From positions 1-35,919 of the forward strand of contig JAAYNQ010000136.1 of the NCBI GenBank assembly GCA_012520725.1: DNA of 35,919 bases, given 5' to 3'. This DNA is from Syntrophomonadaceae bacterium (GTDB taxonomy: Bacteria > Bacillota > Syntrophomonadia > Syntrophomonadales > Syntrophomonadaceae). Below, piece by piece: positions 8,175-18,478 of the stretch. Position numbers and translations under genes: made by a program. Each line of letters begins with the position of its first letter. The stretch's first letter is position 1. Below the pieces are notes generated by a model, which was given only the letters and a program-made list of their open reading frames with translations, made no database searches and was not told the origin of the DNA.

Positions 8175-8970
8175 TACTTTTTCCTCCTTTGTCCCTCCCT
8201 GCTTGGTCCATATTATTATCCGAGGCTTCTTCAGAACTCACAGCCCTTTCCTGGGGAGCCACTGCTCTTTCAACAGCTAAAACCGGATTATTATTCTCAG
8301 CTTTATTTTTTTTACTGTTCCAGTTAACATATAATTGCTGTAATATCCCCAAGATATTAAACATTACCCAGTAAATAGGAAGTCCGGCCGGCATTTTCAA
8401 AACAATCCAAGCCATAAATAGCGGCATTATGTATAACATTGACTTCTGGGTCGGATCATTAGTATCGACCATAGAAATCCTTTGCTGCAGATAGGTAGTA
8501 ACTGCGGCTAAAATAGGTAAATAAATAGGAATTATGTTTCCCTGATCGATATAATAAGATACTGATTGCCCAATATTATCGATTCCAAAAAAGGAGGCAT
8601 GTTCCACCACTTTAAATTCAAATTTAATCAATGATTGATAAAAAGCTATAAAAATGGGCATTTGTATCAAGAGAGGAAGACATCCCCCAAAAGGACTTAC
8701 CCCTTTCTCTTTATACAACTCCATCATTTTTTTCTGCATTATTTCGGGTTCATCTTTAAATTTTTCTTGAATGTATTTTACTTCTGGTTGGATTTCCTGC
8801 ATTCCGCGCATGGATTTCATTTGCTTTTGAGTAAGCGGGAACAAAGCGATTTTTATCAATATGGTAATCAGTATAATCGCGAACCCATAATTTGGTACAC
8901 CCAAAAAAACGGTAATCTCATACATGAACTGAATTAGTTCAGAAAACCAGTGTACAATAGCCTGCCACAA
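8131..8970 (-). CDS. yidC: Membrane protein insertase YidC / SpoIIIJ
   Basis: YidC inserts and folds inner-membrane proteins; the sporulating paralogue SpoIIIJ also serves the forespore channel. This 279-aa protein has the Gram-positive five-helix form. Helices lie near residues 28-48, 95-112 and in the 145-225 region, with KQMKSMRG and the SPFGGCLP loop in between. The C-terminus (about 235-279) is polar and ends in a strongly basic tail (RNRKKRKKR) suited to ribosome contact. No lipoprotein signal is seen; the N-terminus is MWQAIVHWF. The start is TTG, because upstream in frame only a stop codon is available. The leader contains an unusual hairpin between a strong Shine-Dalgarno sequence and this start (see 8971-9016). 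Confidence 0.95.
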   Translation of the reverse strand: MWQAIVHWFSELIQFMYEITVFLGVPNYGFAIILITILIKIALFPLTQKQMKSMRGMQEIQPEVKYIQEKFKDEPEIMQKKMMELYKEKGVSPFGGCLPLLIQMPIFIAFYQSLIKFEFKVVEHASFFGIDNIGQSVSYYIDQGNIIPIYLPILAAVTTYLQQRISMVDTNDPTQKSMLYIMPLFMAWIVLKMPAGLPIYWVMFNILGILQQLYVNWNSKKNKAENNNPVLAVERAVAPQERAVSSEEASDNNMDQAGRDKGGKSNDGRSRNRKKRKKR

Positions 8971-9016
8971 ATTATTCCCTGCTATTTAAGTATTAAATAG
9001 CAGGCTTCACCTCCTT
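8971..9016 (-). promoter_or_regulatory. yidC ribosome-binding region with a hairpin between SD and TTG start
   Basis: On the minus strand a near-complete anti-16S match (TAAGGAGGTGA, about 9006-9016) has no usable start codon at normal distance. Next comes a perfect 12-bp hairpin (CCTGCTATTTAA, 3-nt loop, complement; 8978-9004), and 7 nt later the TTG start of yidC. If the hairpin forms, the SD and start are brought to about 12 nt apart. If it does not, they are about 39 nt apart and only the weak AGGGA next to the stem remains. Sequence features are seen directly; the bridging function is inferred. Confidence 0.7.
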
Positions 9017-9085
9017 ACTACCTGGAGAAGCTCGAGCTTCTTATACAGATGTCAAAATGGGAATCTATACCGGTTGCCTTGCTTG

Positions 9086-9298
9086 CTACGGAACCGGATC
9101 ATATCCTCCTGAATGAAATGGATGACATCTTAAAATTCTGCTGACTGATAACCATCCCCCTTTAATAATGCCATATTTGTCAATTGCCTCAATAGAATAC
9201 ATGGAACAGGAAGGATAATATATACATGTAGGTGATTTCTTAAGGAATTTAAATTGCTGATATATTTTTATCAATACAATCAAGGTTCTTTTCAGCAT
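9086..9298 (-). CDS. yidD: Membrane protein insertion efficiency factor YidD
   Basis: This 70-aa member of the YidD family is a small peripheral membrane protein linked to YidC-dependent insertion. It shows the diagnostic cysteine-rich YYPSCSMYSIEAI segment (27-39) and the later RILRCHPFHSGGYDPVP ending. An N-terminal hydrophobic/basic amphipathic segment (1-20) fits membrane association. The start overlaps the rnpA stop by 7 bp. It lies between rnpA and yidC as in most bacteria. Length is normal. Confidence 0.96.
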   Translation of the reverse strand: MLKRTLIVLIKIYQQFKFLKKSPTCIYYPSCSMYSIEAIDKYGIIKGGWLSVSRILRCHPFHSGGYDPVP

Positions 9299-9627
9299 AG
9301 CCCTGCTCTCCTCATGATTCTTCGATAATCATCGTTAACCTGATCCCAGCCGGCATTTTTAATAGCTGGTCGAGCAACAACTATTACATCTACCTTATCC
9401 TTAATTTCACCCATATTCTGATATATAACTGTTCTTAGTCTGCGTTTGGCCAGGTTCCTTTCCACCGCATGACCTACTTTTTTGCTGGCGACAATACCAA
9501 AACGGCTGTGTTCGCACTGGGAAGCAGCAATAAAGACTACCATATATTTGCCTGGTATTTTTTTCCCTTTATCATATATATTATTATAATCTTTTTTCTT
9601 ATTTATTCGGTAATCTTTATTTAACAT
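9292..9627 (-). CDS. rnpA: Ribonuclease P protein component
   Basis: This is the protein subunit that helps RNase P RNA bind pre-tRNA leaders and metal ions. The 111-aa sequence has the expected basic N-terminal segment, the RFGIVASKKVG strand-helix and the RNR-region helix. Here that helix reads ERNLAKRRLR (56-65), so the second Arg of the usual RNR signature is Leu59. The remaining basic residues of the helix are intact, so I expect it to be functional. It follows rpmH by 54 bp and overlaps yidD. Confidence 0.95.
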   Translation of the reverse strand: MLNKDYRINKKKDYNNIYDKGKKIPGKYMVVFIAASQCEHSRFGIVASKKVGHAVERNLAKRRLRTVIYQNMGEIKDKVDVIVVARPAIKNAGWDQVNDDYRRIMRRAGLC

Positions 9628-9681
9628 AAAACCTTCTCAAATCGCAGCTAGCCCATAAAACAAAAGGCCGCTTCTTACGAC

Positions 9682-9816
9682 CTATGCAGAAATAACTTTT
9701 CTTCCCTTTTTCCTTCTATTGGCTAATACTTTTCTTCCTTGAGCCGTTGACATTCTCTTTCTAAACCCATGTACTTTTTTTCTCTGTCTATTCTTAGGCT
9801 GGTATGTTCTTTTCAT
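9682..9816 (-). CDS. rpmH: 50S ribosomal protein L34
   Basis: This 44-aa, very basic protein begins [18 protein letters not shown] and ends [11 protein letters not shown], a textbook L34. The ATG at 9814-9816 is preceded by AGAGGAGGA on the minus strand. The stop is TAG at 9682-9684. It is the first gene of the operon reading leftwards from the origin, promoted by the element at 9851-9880, and lies opposite dnaA as in most Bacillota. Confidence 0.98.
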   Translation of the reverse strand: MKRTYQPKNRQRKKVHGFRKRMSTAQGRKVLANRRKKGRKVISA

Positions 9817-9850
9817 TATCCACTATCCTCCTCTATTTAAACACTTTCTA

Positions 9851-9880
9851 ATTATATTGATATGTGACCCCAGATGTCAA
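9851..9880 (-). promoter_or_regulatory. Promoter of the rpmH-rnpA-yidD-yidC-jag operon
   Basis: On the minus strand, TTGACA (9875-9880) and TATAAT (9851-9856) are both perfect sigma-A hexamers, separated by 18 bp. The -10 is about 35 bp upstream of the rpmH start codon. Confidence 0.9.
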
Positions 9881-9910
9881 GAATTCTACAGCTTTGCTTA
9901 CCCTTCTAAA

Positions 9911-9938
9911 TTGATACCTAATCTGTTATGATTATACT
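9911..9938 (+). promoter_or_regulatory. Probable dnaA promoter
   Basis: TTGATA (9911-9916) and TATACT (9933-9938) have a 16-bp spacer, about 120 bp upstream of the dnaA start. A DnaA-box-like sequence (9997-10005) lies in the resulting leader, which would allow autoregulation. Confidence 0.65.
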
Positions 9939-9996
9939 ATATTTTTACTTACATCTATATTGTATTATTCCTGCGTTTTATAGATATTATATTGAG

Positions 9997-10005
9997 ATAT
10001 CCACA
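9997..10005 (+). promoter_or_regulatory. DnaA box upstream of dnaA
   Basis: ATATCCACA differs from the consensus TTATCCACA only at the first base. It lies between the putative dnaA promoter and the dnaA start, where DnaA binding represses dnaA in other Bacillota. Confidence 0.6.
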
Positions 10006-10060
10006 AATAACAAACTTAGTTAATAGCTTTTTTGCACAAATTAACAGGAGGGTCACCTTA

Positions 10061-11371
10061 ATGTCAATAGACTATTCATTGATATGGAATAAGGTCATGG
10101 CTGCCATACGGGAAGAAACGGACCCAACCAGCTTTGATATTTGGTTTTCCATGGTGAAATATCACAGTAGGAAAAACGATAATATATATGTCATAGTACC
10201 CAATACTTTGACTAAAGACTGGATAGAGTCCAGATATCTGGATTGTATTAAAGATAAATTCAGAGATTTAACCAGTCGGGATATTAACCTCTTACTTATT
10301 ACTGAACCTTTTGTGGATAATGGGACCAGTGCTTCTTCCTTAAATATGAAGTACACCTTTGATTCTTTCGTGGTGGGTAACAGCAACCGGTTTGCTCATG
10401 CTGCTTGTTATGCAGTGGCCGAATCTCCATCCAAAGCCTATAATCCTTTATTTATCTATGGTGGGGTAGGTTTGGGTAAGACCCATTTAATGCAGGCTAT
10501 CGGACATCAAATACTGAGAAAATATCCTCATTATACGGTAATGTATGTTTCTTCTGAAAAATTTACCAATGATCTTATCAGCTCCATAAAAGATGATAAT
10601 ACTCATGGATTTCGAAACCGTTACCGCAGTATGGATGTGTTATTGATAGACGATATTCAGTTTTTGGCAGGTAAGGAAAGAACCCAGGAGGAATTTTTCC
10701 ATACTTTTAATACTCTGCATGAATCCAACAAGCAATTAGTTATTTCCAGTGATAGACCCCCACGTAGTATACCTACTTTGGAGGACCGCTTGCGCAGCCG
10801 TTTTGAATGGGGGCTGATTACGGATATACAGCCACCGGATTTGGAAACCCGAATAGCTATTTTAAGAAAAAAAGCCCAATCTGAAAACCTAAATGTTCCT
10901 TATGATATTCTGGATTACATAGCCAATTCTATTGATTCCAATATCAGAGAGTTAGAGGGTGCTTTAATTCGATTGGTTGCTTATGCTACCATAAGTAACA
11001 AACCTCTAAATATGAATACGGTGATGGAGGCCTTAAAAGATATACTTCCTCCTACTAGTCCTAAAAAAATTACTATCGAGTTCATTCAAAAAGAGGTTTC
11101 CTCTTATTATGGTTTGGACTTAAAGGATCTAATCTCCAAAAAACGCAATAAACATATTTCGTATCCCCGACAAATAGCCATGTACCTATGTCGTAAATAC
11201 ACTGATGCTTCCTACCCTCAGATCGGAGAACAATTTGGAGGCAGAGATCACACTACCGTAATGCATGCCAATGATAAAATTGAGAAAGAAATTTTAAACG
11301 ATCAGGAAGTATCACAGCTCATAAACGAATTGAGCAAAAAAATTGATCCCCATTTTTCATCTGAAATATGA
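10061..11371 (+). CDS. dnaA: Chromosomal replication initiator protein DnaA
   Basis: This is the AAA+ initiator that binds DnaA boxes and opens oriC. I start it at ATG 10061, preceded by AACAGGAGGG, rather than at the in-frame TTG 9992; this gives 436 aa. Domain I (1-80) carries the usual Trp-rich start (LIWNKVMAAI). Domain II is short. The AAA+ core has GGVGLGKTH (Walker A) and LLIDDIQFL (Walker B). The C-terminal DNA-binding domain has GGRDHTTVMHA, which reads DnaA boxes. It is the first plus-strand gene at the switch point of transcription direction. A perfect DnaA box lies inside the coding sequence at 10312-10320. Confidence 0.97.
   Translation: MSIDYSLIWNKVMAAIREETDPTSFDIWFSMVKYHSRKNDNIYVIVPNTLTKDWIESRYLDCIKDKFRDLTSRDINLLLITEPFVDNGTSASSLNMKYTFDSFVVGNSNRFAHAACYAVAESPSKAYNPLFIYGGVGLGKTHLMQAIGHQILRKYPHYTVMYVSSEKFTNDLISSIKDDNTHGFRNRYRSMDVLLIDDIQFLAGKERTQEEFFHTFNTLHESNKQLVISSDRPPRSIPTLEDRLRSRFEWGLITDIQPPDLETRIAILRKKAQSENLNVPYDILDYIANSIDSNIRELEGALIRLVAYATISNKPLNMNTVMEALKDILPPTSPKKITIEFIQKEVSSYYGLDLKDLISKKRNKHISYPRQIAMYLCRKYTDASYPQIGEQFGGRDHTTVMHANDKIEKEILNDQEVSQLINELSKKIDPHFSSEI
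10312..10320 (-). promoter_or_regulatory. Perfect DnaA box within dnaA
   Basis: TGTGGATAA is the exact complement of TTATCCACA. It lies inside the dnaA coding region. It is the only exact box I found near the origin, but one 9-mer inside a gene may be fortuitous. Confidence 0.5.
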
Positions 11372-11525
11372 AGGTTTATTAACACTTTATTAAATAGCCA
11401 TATAGCCCAAATTTAGACCCTTAGCAGTATATATCAACATATCCACCGCTACTACTACTACAACTACTAATTGTTAATAAATAATAAATAATATTCAAAA
11501 ATATGACTTCCCGGAGGGATTATTG
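11372..11525 (+). other. oriC unwinding region between dnaA and dnaN
   Basis: The spacer holds ATATCCACC (11439-11447, a degenerate DnaA box) followed directly by seven 3-bp steps: four CTA, CAA and two CTA (11449-11469). Then comes an AT-only or nearly AT-only tract (11470-11504). On the complementary strand the steps read 3'-GAT-5', the DnaA-trio motif that DnaA filaments use to melt the origin in Bacillus subtilis. Placement just upstream of dnaN is also as in Bacillus. The region ends with the dnaN ribosome-binding site CCGGAGGG. It is unusual that only one weak DnaA box is evident next to the trios. Confidence 0.85.
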
Positions 11526-12665
11526 ATGAAGTTTATCATTGAAAAAAAAGAATTATCTTCCCTTTCCAGCCTGGTCTACCGAGCCGCTTCCAATAAAAAC
11601 ACCATTCCCATTCTTTCTGGAATGTTGATTGAGGTTGATTCAGACCGTGGCTTAACTATGACTGCTACGGATATGGACATCGGAATTGTAGCTTCCACCC
11701 AGGAGGTGGAGATACTGGAAGAAGGAAAGGTTCTGGTAAATGCTCACTATTTCAACGATTTTATCAAACTGCTGCCCGACGGCATAATTACCATAGAATT
11801 AAATCTTGAAGCCTCCAAATTAAGCATCAATTACGGACGCTCTTCGGGCTTTATCAATATTTACCGAGATTTTGAGTATCCCCACCTGCCATTGGAAAAA
11901 ATGGAAAAGAGGATGGAACTGCCTCAATCAATTTTAAGAGAAGCCTTGCGTAAAACTTCTTTTGCCGCGGCTTTCAACCATTTTAGGCAGGTTTTTACCG
12001 GGGTTTTGTTTGACTACTTGGCTGATAATCAATTGAGAATAGTTGCCTCTGATACCCATAGACTGGCCTATTATACTTATGAATTGCCGGAGGAAGATAA
12101 GCCGGCCTTCAATTTTATAATTCCTATCCGCACCGTAAACGAGCTGATGCGGGTTCTAGGCGAAGAAGAAGAGAATATGAACATCTCTTTCGGTGAAAAC
12201 AACGTGATATTCCATAAAGAGAATTTTATTTTGCTGTCTCGTTTGATTGAAGGTACATATCCTAATTACCGTCAGGTGATTCCCTCAAACTCAAGCTCCC
12301 AGGTTCTAATTAACAGCAATGCGCTATTAAATGCTTTGGAGCGAGCTAAAACCATGCCTACCAATGATAAACTCAAGATTCAGAATGTACAGTTTAAATT
12401 CAAGCAAAATGAAGTGCTGATAAATGCTTTTTCAGAAATTATGGGTGAGTTGGAAGAGATCATTGAAGAAATCCAGATAGAGGGAGAAAAAGAAGTAAAT
12501 ATTGCTTTCAATACCAATTATTTTCTGGATATTGCTAAAATTATGCAGGCCGAATGTACAAATATGCAGATAGATTTGTCTGGATCCATTGGACCTGCTA
12601 TAATTAAGAATCCCAGTAATGATAATTATCTTTATGTATTGGTTCCCTTGCGTTCCAGTAATTAA
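11526..12665 (+). CDS. dnaN: DNA polymerase III beta subunit (sliding clamp)
   Basis: DnaN forms the ring that tethers polymerase III to DNA. The 379-aa product begins MKFIIEKKELSS and has the three-fold clamp repeat. It includes the conserved DTHRLAYY segment and ends in YVLVPLRSSN, close to the family's C-terminal (M/V)PxR ending. I choose ATG 11526 over the adjacent TTG 11523 because the GGAGGG ribosome-binding site is then 7-8 nt upstream. recF follows after 20 bp. Probably transcribed with recF, remB, gyrB and gyrA. Confidence 0.97.
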   Translation: MKFIIEKKELSSLSSLVYRAASNKNTIPILSGMLIEVDSDRGLTMTATDMDIGIVASTQEVEILEEGKVLVNAHYFNDFIKLLPDGIITIELNLEASKLSINYGRSSGFINIYRDFEYPHLPLEKMEKRMELPQSILREALRKTSFAAAFNHFRQVFTGVLFDYLADNQLRIVASDTHRLAYYTYELPEEDKPAFNFIIPIRTVNELMRVLGEEEENMNISFGENNVIFHKENFILLSRLIEGTYPNYRQVIPSNSSSQVLINSNALLNALERAKTMPTNDKLKIQNVQFKFKQNEVLINAFSEIMGELEEIIEEIQIEGEKEVNIAFNTNYFLDIAKIMQAECTNMQIDLSGSIGPAIIKNPSNDNYLYVLVPLRSSN

Positions 12666-12685
12666 AGGAGAGTAGGATTTGAAGT

Positions 12686-13777
12686 TTGAAACTCCAGAAA
12701 ATAAGTATTTCAAATTTTAGAAATATCAATGAACTGGAATACCAGCCTAAACCTGGGTTAAATATTTTAATGGGAGATAATGCCCAAGGGAAGACCAATA
12801 TACTGGAAGCCATATATGTACTTGCTACCGCTGGCTCTTTTCGTACTAATAACGATCGTTTATTAGTACAACAGGGAAAAGATAATTATAAAGTTAAGGC
12901 AACTCATATCCTGGATAATAGAACTGTTAATACCGAAATAGAATACCATTGGGAACGTGGAAAACAGCTTAAGATAAATTCCAAAAAGAGCAACCAAAAT
13001 AACCCCAATCGTCTGCGAGTGGTAGATTTTACTCCAGACGATTTATATTTGGTTAAAGGAAGTCCTTCCCGCCGAAGAAAATATATTGACTATATTTTAA
13101 AAGAAGTATCAGCAGAATATAGGCTTTTATTAGAAAATTATTATAAAATATTAAGAAGAAGAAACGAGGCCTTAAGAAAGAATGAGGTTAATACCAAGTC
13201 TTTTCGATTGTTAAGCGAATTATTTATCGAACATTCTGCCAAAATAATCAAAAACAGAATTAATTTGGTTAAGCTTTTGGATAAACTTATTTCACCTACT
13301 TATGGGCATTTGAGTCAGGAAAGGGAAGAAATAAAAATAAAGTATGCTTTATCTTTTTCCTTTCCCGAAGATAAGGTTAATTATATAACCCTTAATGAAA
13401 ATCTAAACCGGTATTTGGAAGATAATAGAGAAAATGAGTTAAGAAGAAAAAGCACACTGGTAGGCCCTCATTTGGATGATATTAATATTTATCTGCAAAA
13501 TCAGCCTGCTCGCCTTTTTGCCTCTCAGGGTCAGCAGAGAAATATAGCGGTAAGTCTAAAAATATCTCAGGTTCTAGTTTTCAAAGAAATCCTTGGCTTC
13601 TACCCGCTCTTATTGTTGGATGAAGTACTGGCAGAGTTCGACGATACCAGAAAAGCCAGTTTACTGGAATATATTAATAATGCTGAATATCAAAGTATAC
13701 TTACTTCAGTAGTTAATGAATTGCTGTACCCTTACCAGGAGAGAATTTCTGTAGTGTCAAATGGTCAATTAACATGA
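12686..13777 (+). CDS. recF: DNA replication and repair protein RecF
   Basis: RecF is an SMC-like ATPase that loads RecA at gapped DNA together with RecO and RecR. The 363-aa sequence has Walker A GDNAQGKTN near residue 31-39, the ABC signature region FASQGQQRN, and Walker B LLLLDEVLAEFD. The start is TTG, giving MKLQKISISNFRN, the normal RecF beginning; GAGAGTAGGA precedes it. It follows dnaN by 20 bp. The yaaA/rlbA S4 gene found between dnaN and recF in Bacillus is absent. Confidence 0.97.
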   Translation: MKLQKISISNFRNINELEYQPKPGLNILMGDNAQGKTNILEAIYVLATAGSFRTNNDRLLVQQGKDNYKVKATHILDNRTVNTEIEYHWERGKQLKINSKKSNQNNPNRLRVVDFTPDDLYLVKGSPSRRRKYIDYILKEVSAEYRLLLENYYKILRRRNEALRKNEVNTKSFRLLSELFIEHSAKIIKNRINLVKLLDKLISPTYGHLSQEREEIKIKYALSFSFPEDKVNYITLNENLNRYLEDNRENELRRKSTLVGPHLDDINIYLQNQPARLFASQGQQRNIAVSLKISQVLVFKEILGFYPLLLLDEVLAEFDDTRKASLLEYINNAEYQSILTSVVNELLYPYQERISVVSNGQLT

Positions 13778-13848
13778 GCATGGTACATTGTTTATAAAGA
13801 CAAGTCTGAGCCGACCTAATCAGAATAAAGAAAAATGGGGGTAGCTGT

Positions 13849-14100
13849 ATGTATGTTCATCTAGGGAATAATTTTATTATAGCTGGAGAAAAGATTATAG
13901 CTGTACTCAATTACGCAGCACCGGTTTCAGAAGATGTGAAGGAGATAGTAGAGATTGCCGAATTGGAAAAAAAGATGGTAAATATTAGCAACAACGGCAA
14001 AGAAAAAGCAGTAGTGGTATGCGATGATAGAGTATACCTGTCTCCTATATCCTCTGTTACCCTATTAAAAAGAGCATTTCATCATTATAAGGAGGGTTAA
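13849..14100 (+). CDS. remB: RemB/YaaB-like DUF370 regulatory protein
   Basis: This 83-aa member of the DUF370 family sits between recF and gyrB, as yaaB/remB does in Bacillus. There RemB contributes to activating extracellular-matrix genes together with RemA. The start MYVHLGNNFII and the C-terminal PISSVTLLKRAFH segment are typical. It is preceded by GGGGGTAG and followed by gyrB after 3 bp. The biofilm role is known only for Bacillus; here only family membership is supported. Confidence 0.85.
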   Translation: MYVHLGNNFIIAGEKIIAVLNYAAPVSEDVKEIVEIAELEKKMVNISNNGKEKAVVVCDDRVYLSPISSVTLLKRAFHHYKEG

Positions 14101-16008
<1,908 letters not shown>

Positions 16009-16021
16009 GAGTGAAATATAG

Positions 16022-18460
16022 GTGGGAGAAAAGAACTTGTTTGAAAAAATTATACCGATTGATATAGAAAAAGAAGTTAAGAAATCTTTCCTGGAATACT
16101 CCATGAGTGTTATCGTATCCCGAGCTATACCTGATTTTCGGGATGGACTGAAACCTGTGCATAGACGTATACTATATGCTCTATATGATCAGGGTATGAC
16201 CCATGACAAGCCTCATAGAAAATCAGCCACCATAGTGGGAGAGGTAATGGGGAAATATCATCCTCATGGAGATGCAGCCATATATCAAACCATGGTAAAA
16301 ATGGCCCAGGACTTTTCCATGCGTTATCCTCTGGTGGATGGACATGGCAATTTTGGTTCTATAGATGGAGATGCAGCTGCAGCCATGCGATATACGGAAA
16401 GCCGCATGTCAAAAATTGCCTCCGAATTATTGAAGGATATTGATAAAGATACCATAGACTGGCGATCCAACTATGATGACAGCCGCCAGGAGCCAGCCGT
16501 ATTACCGGCTCGAATTCCCAATCTCTTAATAAACGGCTCATCGGGAATAGCAGTAGGAATGGCTACCAATATACCTCCCCATAATTTGGGGGAAGTGGTA
16601 GATGCACTTAATCTCTTGATAGACAACCCCCAGGTAGACTTGGATGAACTGATGCAGGTTTTGCCCGGACCCGATTTTCCTACCGCAGGAATAATTGTTG
16701 GGAGCGAAGGTATTTATAAGGCTTATAAAACCGGGCGTGGCAGTATCAAGATACGGGCCAAATACGAGATTGAGGAAAGAAAAGGCGGGAAAAATGCTAT
16801 AGTAATAACGGAAATTCCCTATCAGGTAAATAAAGCTCGCCTGGTAGAAAAAATTGCGGAATTAGCCCGGGATAAGAAAATCGATGGGATCGTAGATTTG
16901 AGAGATGAGTCCAATCGCAAGGGCATTCGAGTAGTTGTCGAAGTAAAAAAAGACGCTAATGTGAATGTAGTGGTCAACAAATTGTTTAAACACACCCAGT
17001 TGCAGGACAGTTTCGGCATCATAATGTTAGGTTTGGTCAAGGGACAACCCCAGACTCTAGGTCTGAAAGAGATATTGGAAAACTATTTGGAACACCGGCA
17101 GGAGGTAATCAGGCGAGCTACAGAACATGATTTAAAAATTGCCCGGGATCGTTTGCATATAGTAGAAGGTTTGAGAATAGCCATCGACAATCTGGATGAG
17201 ATAGTAAACCTGATAAGAAGCAGTAAGGACCGGGAAACAGCCAGGAACGCCTTGATAAGCCGATTCGCTCTTAGTGAGAAACAGGCCAATGCCATTCTGG
17301 ATATGAGATTGGCTCAACTAACCGGTCTGGAAAGAAGCCGCTTGGAAGAGGAATATGCTCAACTATTGGATCGAATAGAGGAGTACCTGGATATTCTAGC
17401 CCGTCCGGAAAGGGTTTTGGCTATAATAAAAGAGGATTTGGCCGATATCAAAAAAAGATATGGGGATGAGAGAAGAACTGAAATAATACCGGATGATTCC
17501 GATAGCCAAATAGAGGATTTTATAGAGGATCATGAGGTAATGATTACTCTGAGTAATCGCGGATATGTAAAAAGGCAGCCCATAGATGCTTATAAATCTC
17601 AACGCCGGGGAGGCAAGGGAGTAATTGCCGGTAAAATTAGAACCGAAGATGCAGCAGATAGCGTAGTGGTAACCAGTGTACTGGCCAACCTGCTTTTCTT
17701 TACCAATCAGGGTCGAGTATTTAGCACCAAAGCCTATAAAATACCGGAATCAACCCGGCAGGCGAAAGGATTGCCCATCATCAACCTGATAGACTTAAGG
17801 CCTGGGGAAATGGTTACCACCTTAGTGGCCGCCCGGGCCTTGGATGATAGCAAACACTTGATAATGGTTACCAAACAGGGAATAACCAAAAAAGTACCTT
17901 TATCGGCCTTCTCCAATATTAGAAGATCCGGTTTAATAGCTGTCAACCTGCGTGAAAACGATGAATTGGTAGGGGTTAGAAGAGTGGAAAGCGGAGATCG
18001 AATCATGATCGCCAGTTCCTATGGTTATTCCATAACCTTTGACGAAAAGCAGGTTAGACCTATGGGCCGGACTGCCGCAGGAGTAAAAGGGATACGACTG
18101 GCTTCAGGGGATTATGTGGTCGGTATAGATAAATACCGGGAAGATGCCGATGTGCTGCTGGTGACCGAAAAAGGATATGGAAAAAGGACTCGCCTGGAGG
18201 AATTCAAAGAACAGAATCGGGGAGGAAAAGGACTAAAAACCATAGATGTAACCGGTAAAAATGGATCTCTGGTAGCTTTTAAGGTAGTAACCGAGGATGA
18301 AGAACTGGTTATATTGACCGGAGAAGGGCATGTAATAAGGTTGCAGGTACAGGACATATCAGTTCAAAAAAGGTATTCCCGGGGAGTGCTGTTGATCAAA
18401 CTATCTGCTGATGATAAAATTGTAGGCTTGGCTAGGTTCAAAGCCGAAAAAGAAGAATAA
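16022..18460 (+). CDS. gyrA: DNA gyrase subunit A
   Basis: GyrA cuts and rejoins DNA. The 812-aa product has the winged-helix cleavage domain with catalytic Tyr124 in AAMRYTESR. The C-terminal beta-pinwheel carries the GyrA-box QRRGGKG, which marks a gyrase rather than topoisomerase IV. A related QNRGGKG repeat occurs further on. In the quinolone-resistance region the motif reads [10 protein letters not shown] (80-89). Ala85 and Gln89 therefore stand where E. coli has Ser83 and Asp87. The start is GTG with TAGGAGTG upstream. pdx-type kinase follows after 18 bp and is probably co-transcribed. Confidence 0.98.
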   Translation: MGEKNLFEKIIPIDIEKEVKKSFLEYSMSVIVSRAIPDFRDGLKPVHRRILYALYDQGMTHDKPHRKSATIVGEVMGKYHPHGDAAIYQTMVKMAQDFSMRYPLVDGHGNFGSIDGDAAAAMRYTESRMSKIASELLKDIDKDTIDWRSNYDDSRQEPAVLPARIPNLLINGSSGIAVGMATNIPPHNLGEVVDALNLLIDNPQVDLDELMQVLPGPDFPTAGIIVGSEGIYKAYKTGRGSIKIRAKYEIEERKGGKNAIVITEIPYQVNKARLVEKIAELARDKKIDGIVDLRDESNRKGIRVVVEVKKDANVNVVVNKLFKHTQLQDSFGIIMLGLVKGQPQTLGLKEILENYLEHRQEVIRRATEHDLKIARDRLHIVEGLRIAIDNLDEIVNLIRSSKDRETARNALISRFALSEKQANAILDMRLAQLTGLERSRLEEEYAQLLDRIEEYLDILARPERVLAIIKEDLADIKKRYGDERRTEIIPDDSDSQIEDFIEDHEVMITLSNRGYVKRQPIDAYKSQRRGGKGVIAGKIRTEDAADSVVVTSVLANLLFFTNQGRVFSTKAYKIPESTRQAKGLPIINLIDLRPGEMVTTLVAARALDDSKHLIMVTKQGITKKVPLSAFSNIRRSGLIAVNLRENDELVGVRRVESGDRIMIASSYGYSITFDEKQVRPMGRTAAGVKGIRLASGDYVVGIDKYREDADVLLVTEKGYGKRTRLEEFKEQNRGGKGLKTIDVTGKNGSLVAFKVVTEDEELVILTGEGHVIRLQVQDISVQKRYSRGVLLIKLSADDKIVGLARFKAEKEE

Positions 18461-18478
18461 TAGGGGAAGGGAAATATT

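Noticed and set aside
9992-10060. In-frame TTG extension of dnaA
   Set aside because: The extra 23 residues are unlike DnaA N-termini, overlap the DnaA box, and the good ribosome-binding site precedes ATG 10061.
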